From F1-120-MAGs118 sp013360535 (lineage in GTDB: Bacteria > Planctomycetota > UBA1135 > GCA-002686595): a stretch of DNA of 64,000 nucleotides. The stretch is from positions 1 to 64,000 of the forward strand of contig JAPKHC010000023.1 of assembly GCA_026647215.1 (NCBI GenBank), in the 5' to 3' direction. Position numbers and translations under genes: made by a program. Position 1 is the stretch's first letter; every line of letters begins with the position of its first letter. This document shows positions 59,353 through 64,000 of the stretch, one piece after another. The notes beneath the pieces are model-generated. The model was not told the DNA's origin. It saw only the letters and a list, made by a program, of their open reading frames with translations, and ran no database searches.

Positions 59353-59606
59353 GGGGCGTCCTTTCGTTCGGGAGCGGGTCCGGCCCATCGGCGGCCGCAG
59401 CCCGGCCAGCGAGCCGGGACCAAGGGCCTTTGGCCCCATCTCGCTGCGCTTACACCCCTGCGAACCGTCCAATCCTGGGACAGCTGCGCAGGTCCGTTTC
59501 CCGGCGGCGAGAGCGGCGGCGTCTCGGTCTGGCGCCGTGTCCGACGCAGCTTGCGCTCGTTGGAACCGCGCTCGTCGGGTCCCACTCCGCCCCGAGGAAA
59601 GCCGGC

Positions 59607-60326
59607 CTAGTTCCTCGACCGCGGAGCAAGGCCCAGTGCTTCGATCTGTCCTTCCCACCGGTCGGCCATGGTGGCGATCGCCTTGGCAAGACCGTCGGAA
59701 TGGCGCGGCTGCGCAGCCAGCAGGAAGACGACGTGAGGCGTCCGGAAGGCCTCGACGAACCCGCTTCCGGTTCGGGATCGAAGCTCGCCCGCGATGCGCT
59801 CGATGAACGCCTCGCGAGGCTCGCGACGGAAGTGCTGGTACACGAGGACCGAACAGCCTTCGGCCCACAGTCCTTCGATCTCCGCCCAGGCGGCGAACTT
59901 CGAGGATCCTGCACGTCCTGGCGGCTTCGAGCTGGTCTCGATGCCGTTGTCGGGGTCAAGGAAGGCGAGGTCGACGCCTGCAGCAGCCCGAAGCAGGTCC
60001 GTACGCCACTGCTGCCGCCGGGTGAGGTCGTCTGGAACCAGGGCGGAATGGAACGAGGCTCTCGGCAGGAGGTCGGAACCCTCGAGCAGCGACGTGGAGC
60101 GCTGGCCCGCGCTCAGCAGGCTCCTGAGGCCAGCAAGCAGTTCGGGATCATGCTTGGACCACTGGTCTGGAGCCGAGAGGTACGAGCGAAGCTCGCCGTC
60201 CCGGCCCTCATCGTCCGGCGTGAGCATCCACGCCACGAGCAGGCGAAATTCATTGCCGGCCAGAAGTGCCCGGAGCAACCCGTACTTCCGGTAGTCGTTC
60301 ACATCGCCGAAGTACTGGTTCTTCAT
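59607..60326 (-). CDS. Conserved hypothetical protein (MKNQYFGDVNDYRKYGLLR type)
   Basis: A 239-residue soluble protein beginning MKNQYFGDVNDYRKYGLLRA, an N-terminus I recall in a widespread family of hypothetical proteins often found in accessory or island DNA. Other features are LAFLDPDNGIETSS and ALLRYQHF-like LVYQHFRREPREAF in mid-protein. I know of no established activity; a methyltransferase or nuclease role is not supported by any motif I can see. It starts 80 bp downstream of the tRNA-Pro gene on the same strand. Confidence 0.75.
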   Translation of the reverse strand: MKNQYFGDVNDYRKYGLLRALLAGNEFRLLVAWMLTPDDEGRDGELRSYLSAPDQWSKHDPELLAGLRSLLSAGQRSTSLLEGSDLLPRASFHSALVPDDLTRRQQWRTDLLRAAAGVDLAFLDPDNGIETSSKPPGRAGSSKFAAWAEIEGLWAEGCSVLVYQHFRREPREAFIERIAGELRSRTGSGFVEAFRTPHVVFLLAAQPRHSDGLAKAIATMADRWEGQIEALGLAPRSRN

Positions 60327-60405
60327 GGCTTGTCGGGCGGGTCGACCCGAATCGCGCTCGCGCGAGGTCGGCGCGTGATCCGCGCCCCGTCCGGCTGCGG
60401 GAGAA

Positions 60406-60483
60406 TGGTCGGGGCGACAGGATTTGAACCTGCGACCTCTTCCACCCCAAGGAAGCGCGCTAGCCAGGCTGCGCCACGCCCCG
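60406..60483 (-). tRNA. tRNA-Pro (anticodon GGG), CCA encoded
   Basis: Read on the minus strand, 60483 to 60406 gives a 78-nt cloverleaf. Acceptor arm CGGGGCG pairs with CGCCCCG. The D loop contains AGCCTGG, the anticodon stem CTTCC/GGAAG encloses TTGGGGT (anticodon GGG), and the T arm has GGTTCAAATCC. The CCA end is encoded, as is the discriminator A. It would read CCC and CCU proline codons. Confidence 0.95.
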
Positions 60484-60587
60484 ACCCAAGTCACTCGCGG
60501 AAAGAGGGCCGCAGAGTCTAGCGAGGGGGGAGCGAAACGCCAACGGGAAGCGCGCGGGCATGGTGCCGGGGGCCGGCAGGGCCCAGA

Positions 60588-60920
60588 ATGCGGGCCATGC
60601 CCCGGCCGCTGCGACGCCTGTATCCGATCGAGGCCGTCGTACGGCGGCGGCACCGGACGTGGATGGCGTCGATGACGCTGGCGACGCTGGGGGCGGCGGT
60701 CTGGGGCGGGGCGCTCCTGTGGCGAGCGCTGGACCCGGCGACGGGGCCGGGGCTGCTCGGGACGCTGCTCGCCTCGTCGGCCTTCACGGTGCCGGGGCTG
60801 ATCCTGGCGGTGCTGACGATCCGCGCGCGCACGGTCTGGATCCTGCTCGCGTCGATCCCGATCTGCGCCAACGGGATGATGATCGTGTTGCCGTGGATCG
60901 TGCTACGGCTGCGTGGGTAG
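60588..60920 (+). CDS. Hypothetical small membrane protein (three helices)
   Basis: A 110-residue protein with three hydrophobic helices (MTLATLGAAVWGGALLWRAL, LLGTLLASSAFTVPGLILAVL, VWILLASIPICANGMMIVLPWIV) and a basic N-terminus. I recognise no family. Starts at 60588 and 60597 are both possible. Its last codons overlap the convergent gene that ends at 60903 by 18 bp. It is plausible but unassigned. Confidence 0.55.
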   Translation: MRAMPRPLRRLYPIEAVVRRRHRTWMASMTLATLGAAVWGGALLWRALDPATGPGLLGTLLASSAFTVPGLILAVLTIRARTVWILLASIPICANGMMIVLPWIVLRLRG

Positions 60921-61307
60921 CGGCTGGGCCGCGAGGATCATCCAGGCGCCGGTGACGGCCGCGAGCACGGTCAGCGACAGCGTGAGCATCGCGAGGCGGA
61001 AGTGCAGCTTGCGATGCTTGCGGTCGCGCAGGGTCATGATGCCGCTCACCGTCGGAAGCACGTAGGCGTAAGTCGCGATGCGCGCGAGCTTGAGGTGCAC
61101 GGGCGTGATCCACCCGGCCGACTCGAGGTCGTAGAGCTCGCCGAGCTCGAGCGCGAACCAGATCGCGGCGACGAGCGACGCGACCGTGATCACGACGAAG
61201 GTGAGGTGCGCCGCGAGCTTCGCCTTGAGGCCCGTGTAGACGTCGACGCCAAGCAGCGCGACCGTCAGGATCAGGAACGTCGGGAACAGGACCTGCGGAC
61301 CGGGCAT
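60903..61307 (-). CDS. DUF420-like integral membrane protein
   Basis: A 134-residue protein with four hydrophobic helices: LFPTFLILTVALLGVDVY, AAHLTFVVITVASLVAAIWFA, LARIATYAYVLPTVSGIM and LAMLTLSLTVLAAVTGAWMIL. His residues between helices (KLAAHLTF, KHRKLHFR) resemble DUF420/cytochrome-oxidase-associated small membrane proteins, but the match is loose. The start at 61307 shares a base with the gpsA stop (TGATG), so it is probably cotranscribed downstream of plsY-gpsA. Confidence 0.6.
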   Translation of the reverse strand: MPGPQVLFPTFLILTVALLGVDVYTGLKAKLAAHLTFVVITVASLVAAIWFALELGELYDLESAGWITPVHLKLARIATYAYVLPTVSGIMTLRDRKHRKLHFRLAMLTLSLTVLAAVTGAWMILAAQPLPTQP

Positions 61308-62338
61308 CAGACGAGGCCTTTCATCTCCGGCGCGGGCTCGCGTCGCATCAGGTCGGCGACGGCGGCGCGCGGCGATTTCTGCTCGAACAGCACGGCGTGG
61401 ACCTCGGCGGCGATCGGCATCGAGACGTCGGAGAGCTCCGACTCGGGTCCGAACAGCGCCTTCGTGGTCCACACGCCCTCGGCGACCATCTGCATCCGCG
61501 CGAGCACCTGCTCGAGCGTCTCGCCGCGCCCGATCGCCTCGCCGACCGCGCGGTTGCGCGAGTGGCGCGAGCAGCAGGTCGTCACGAGATCGCCGATGCC
61601 GGCGAGGCCGAAGAAGGTCTCCATGCGCGCACCGCGAGCGACGCCGACACGCGCCATCTCGACCATGCCGCGCGTGACCAGCGCCGCCTTGGCGTTGTCG
61701 CCGAGCGCGAGCCCGTCACCGATGCCGGCGGCGAGTGCGATCACGTTCTTGAGCGCGCCCGCGAGCTCGACGCCGAGCAGGTCGGAGCTCGTGTACACGC
61801 GGAAGAAGTCGCCGTTGAAGGCCGCCTGCGCCTGCGCGGCGACCTCGGGCACCTTCGAGGCCGCGACGACGGTCGCGGGCAGGCCGCGCGCGACTTCCTC
61901 GGCATGGCTGGGACCGGAGAGCACCGCGAGCGGACGCTGCCCGAGCACGGCTTCGAGGATCTCCGTCGGCCGCGAGAGCGTCTCGATCTCGAGCCCCTTG
62001 GTCGCCGACACGATCGGCACGCTGCCGCCGAGTGCGTCCTCGAAGCGCGCGGCCACGCGCCGCAGGAACTGCGTCGGCACGGCGCTCACCGCAATCTGCG
62101 CGCCTTCCGCCGCGCGGTGCGGATCGGCCGTGAAACGCAGGTTCGTCGGCAGCTCGACGCCCGGCAGGTAGCGCGTGTTCGCGTGCGCGGCGTTGAACTC
62201 GTCGGCTTGCGTGTGCTGGTTGCACCACACGTTCACCTCGATGCCCTTGCGCGCGAGCAGGAGCGCGAGCGCGGTGCCCCAGCTCCCGCCGCCGATCACG
62301 ACGGCGCGTTGCACGGGCTCGGGGATCGACTCAGCCAC
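61307..62338 (-). CDS. gpsA: Glycerol-3-phosphate dehydrogenase (NAD(P)+)
   Basis: A 343-residue NAD(P)-dependent glycerol-3-phosphate dehydrogenase that reduces dihydroxyacetone phosphate to sn-glycerol 3-phosphate for phospholipid synthesis. The Rossmann motif is VVIGGGSWGTALALLLA near residue 14. Other signatures are SATKGLE, LSGPSHAEEVARGLPATVV, GALKNVIALAAGIGDGL with the catalytic Lys, and GLAGIGDLVTTC. Its start overlaps the plsY stop by 8 bp; PlsY uses the product downstream. Confidence 0.98.
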   Translation of the reverse strand: MAESIPEPVQRAVVIGGGSWGTALALLLARKGIEVNVWCNQHTQADEFNAAHANTRYLPGVELPTNLRFTADPHRAAEGAQIAVSAVPTQFLRRVAARFEDALGGSVPIVSATKGLEIETLSRPTEILEAVLGQRPLAVLSGPSHAEEVARGLPATVVAASKVPEVAAQAQAAFNGDFFRVYTSSDLLGVELAGALKNVIALAAGIGDGLALGDNAKAALVTRGMVEMARVGVARGARMETFFGLAGIGDLVTTCCSRHSRNRAVGEAIGRGETLEQVLARMQMVAEGVWTTKALFGPESELSDVSMPIAAEVHAVLFEQKSPRAAVADLMRREPAPEMKGLV

Positions 62339-62957
62339 GCGAAGCCTCCGCGGGTGCGCGCTTGGCGCCGATCTTGGGTTCGGTCCCGGCCATGATGCGC
62401 GCCATGTTCGAGCGGTGGCGCACGAGGATCAAGAGTGCGAGCAACGCTGCTCCGACGGTCGGCGGCACGGCGTGGGTCACCCACCAGGCCGCGACGGGAA
62501 ACGCGACGCCCATCGCGAGCGAGGCGAGGCTCACCATGCGCGAGAGGCCGAGCGCGACGAGCCACACCGCTCCGCCGGCGACCCAGATCAGCGGATCGAT
62601 CGCCACCAGCGCTCCGCAACCCGTCGCCACACCCTTGCCACCCTTGAAGCGCAGCCAGATCGGGAAGCAGTGGCCGAGCACCGCCGCGGCGCCGCAGGCC
62701 ATCGCTCCCCACGTCAGCGCCCCTTCGCGCGCCAAGAGCCCCGCGAACACGAACAGCGCCACCCAGCCCTTGAGGAAGTCGAGCGCAAACACCGCGAGGC
62801 CGACCGGCTTGCCCGCCGCGCGCATCGCGTTCGTGGCGCCGATGTTGCCGCTGCCGAGCGTGCGCAGGTCGATGCCCTTGACGAGCCGCACCAGCACGAG
62901 CCCGAACGGGATCGAACCGACGAGGTACGAGAGGAGGATCGCTGCGGGGAGCATCAT
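62331..62957 (-). CDS. plsY: Glycerol-3-phosphate acyltransferase PlsY
   Basis: A 208-residue polytopic acyltransferase that transfers acyl groups from acyl-phosphate to glycerol 3-phosphate, giving lysophosphatidic acid. Signatures are LSYLVGSIPFGLVLVRLVKGIDLRTLGSGNIGATNAMRAAGK in the N-terminal part and LGHCFPIWLRFKGGKGVATGCGAL in the middle. The start is taken as the first ATG of MM at 62957. It is followed by gpsA with an 8-bp overlap. It is divergent from the hydantoinase gene, 46 bp apart. Confidence 0.98.
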   Translation of the reverse strand: MMLPAAILLSYLVGSIPFGLVLVRLVKGIDLRTLGSGNIGATNAMRAAGKPVGLAVFALDFLKGWVALFVFAGLLAREGALTWGAMACGAAAVLGHCFPIWLRFKGGKGVATGCGALVAIDPLIWVAGGAVWLVALGLSRMVSLASLAMGVAFPVAAWWVTHAVPPTVGAALLALLILVRHRSNMARIMAGTEPKIGAKRAPAEASRG

Positions 62958-63003
62958 CGGGGGAGGGAGAGTGCCGACAGGGTAGCAACGTAGACTGCCC
63001 GCC

Positions 63004-64000
63004 GTGCCCCGCTCCCCCACAGCGCCCCTCTCCGTCGTCGGCGTCGACACCGGCGGCACGTTCACCGACCTCGCGCTGCTCGAGGGCGGCCAACTCAGGA
63101 TCGAGAAGGTCCAGAGCACGCCCGACGATCCTTCGCGCGCGCTGCTCGACGGGCTGGCACGGCTGGGATTTGGCGCGTTCCGCGCGAAGCGCGCGCGCCC
63201 GTCCGTGCGTGTCGTCCACGGCACGACCGTCGCGCTCAACGCGCTGCTCACCGGCCGCACCGCGCGCGCCGCCTTCGTCACCAACGCCGGTTTCGTCGAT
63301 CTCGTCGAGATCGGGCGTCAGGACCGGCCGGATCTTTATGCGCTGCATCCCGAGAAGCCGCCGGCGCTCGTGCCGCGCGAGCTGCGCTTCGAGGTCGAGG
63401 CGCGCACGGCGCCGCGCGAGGACGGCGAGGGCTTCGAGGTGCTGCGGCGGCCGAAAGCGAGCGAGCTCGCGCGCCTGCGTCGTGCGCTCGGCGCCGCGAG
63501 GGTCGACTCGATCGCGATCGGGCTGCTGCATTCGTACGCGACACCGGAGTGTGAAGCGGAGGTCGCACGCGCGCTCGCTCCGCTCGGCCTTCCGATCACG
63601 TTGTCCGCGGGGCTCGTGCGCGAGCACCGGGAGCACGAGCGCTTCTCGACGGCGATCGTCAACGCAGCGCTCGCGCCGGTCGTGCGCGACTACCTGCGGC
63701 ACCTCTCCGAGGCACTCGGCGGCGCGCGGCTCGAGCTGCTGCGTTCGAGCGGCGGCACGATCGCGGCCGAGCGTGCGGCGGAAGAGCCCGTGCGCATCCT
63801 GCTCTCGGGTCCTGCGGGTGGCGTGCTGGGCGCGTCGCGCGCCGCGCGTGAGGCCGGCGCCGAGTCGATGGTCGGCCTCGACATGGGCGGCACGAGCACC
63901 GACGTCGCGTTCCGGCGCGTCGGGACGCGGCGCGCCGTCGAGCCCGTGCAGTCGAGCTCGCTCGGCGGCCACGCGCTCGCGACTCCGACGCTCGACCTGC
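63004..64000 (+). CDS. Hydantoinase/oxoprolinase HyuA-type N-terminal half (3' end off window)
   Basis: The first 332 codons of an ATP-hydrolysing hydantoinase A/acetone carboxylase-like protein. Motifs: VVGVDTGGTFTDLALLEGG at the N-terminus, VVHGTTVALNALLTGR, GFVDLVEIGRQDRPDLY, ILLSGPAGGVLGASRAA and MVGLDMGGTSTDVAFR. Substrates in this class include hydantoins, 5-oxoproline and acetone. Which applies cannot be told from half a gene. The start is GTG at 63004, the only start giving the conserved N-terminus. The gene continues past the right edge. Confidence 0.92.
   Translation, partial: MPRSPTAPLSVVGVDTGGTFTDLALLEGGQLRIEKVQSTPDDPSRALLDGLARLGFGAFRAKRARPSVRVVHGTTVALNALLTGRTARAAFVTNAGFVDLVEIGRQDRPDLYALHPEKPPALVPRELRFEVEARTAPREDGEGFEVLRRPKASELARLRRALGAARVDSIAIGLLHSYATPECEAEVARALAPLGLPITLSAGLVREHREHERFSTAIVNAALAPVVRDYLRHLSEALGGARLELLRSSGGTIAAERAAEEPVRILLSGPAGGVLGASRAAREAGAESMVGLDMGGTSTDVAFRRVGTRRAVEPVQSSSLGGHALATPTLDL

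Noticed and set aside
60326..60483. Genomic-island attachment site at the tRNA-Pro 3' end
   Set aside because: The gene after the tRNA is often in islands, but I found no second copy of the tRNA 3' end and no integrase in the window.

Overview
The window is about 64 kb of very GC-rich bacterial DNA carrying roughly 48 protein genes and one tRNA. The gene families point to a planctomycete (Planctomycetota). Six large or medium secreted proteins end in the same Cys-rich C-terminal module of about 135-140 residues. There are also a Ser/Thr kinase fused to a WD40-like region, thrombospondin-3 repeats, many lipoproteins and FG-GAP/HEAT/TPR proteins. This phylum assignment is an inference from families. 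There is no rRNA gene, IS element, prophage or CRISPR array that I can see.

Layout. 1-4.9 kb (minus strand): an FeS-type photolyase/cryptochrome cut by the left edge, a secreted GH29 alpha-L-fucosidase, and an AAA ATPase/DUF4143 gene whose start codon sits in a cluster of TGAGTAA repeats. 5-11 kb: an Ldh_2-family dehydrogenase and two convergent secreted proteins (Kelch-like, and a HEXXH metallopeptidase), both with the shared C-terminal module. 11-18.2 kb: LhgO, an LpcC-like glycosyltransferase, an SGNH hydrolase, a PhnB/VOC lipoprotein, a YHS-like lipoprotein read through an in-frame UGA (selenoprotein candidate), and another module protein. 18.2-24.9 kb: a tight minus-strand operon for non-phosphorylative L-fucose degradation (IclR regulator, Gfo/Idh/MocA dehydrogenase, lactonase, L-fuconate dehydratase, SDR, FAH hydrolase), divergent from a sugar-binding lipoprotein.

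25-33 kb: two lipoproteins and two tandem paralogous giant secreted proteins, one with a thrombospondin-3 insert. 33-41 kb: a ferredoxin-TPR membrane protein, a HEAT-repeat protein and a two-component system. 41-50 kb: dienelactone hydrolase, WD40 kinase, Rieske protein, phosphodiesterase-like protein and an NHLRC2-like thioredoxin/NHL protein. 49.9-51.9 kb: an arsR-acr3-arsC arsenic operon. 51.9-60.5 kb: the sixth module protein, an acetolactate-decarboxylase-like lipoprotein, an AlkD-like protein, a VOC protein, DoxX, a DUF1801 protein with a histone-H1-like tail, a ParD/truncated ParE pair, DUF1328, and tRNA-Pro(GGG). 60.5-64 kb: phospholipid precursor genes gpsA-plsY and the start of a hydantoinase A-type gene running off the right edge.

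How the genes fit together: the fucosidase could release L-fucose, the binding lipoprotein could capture it, and the operon would convert it to pyruvate plus L-lactate, which the Ldh_2-type enzyme might oxidise. The enzyme roles come from family knowledge and the linkage is inferred. The most unusual observation is the UGA at 16494-16496. It follows a Cys codon inside a YHS-like CxxxC motif, coding continues in frame for 120 codons, and a hairpin of bacterial SECIS shape lies 12 nt downstream.
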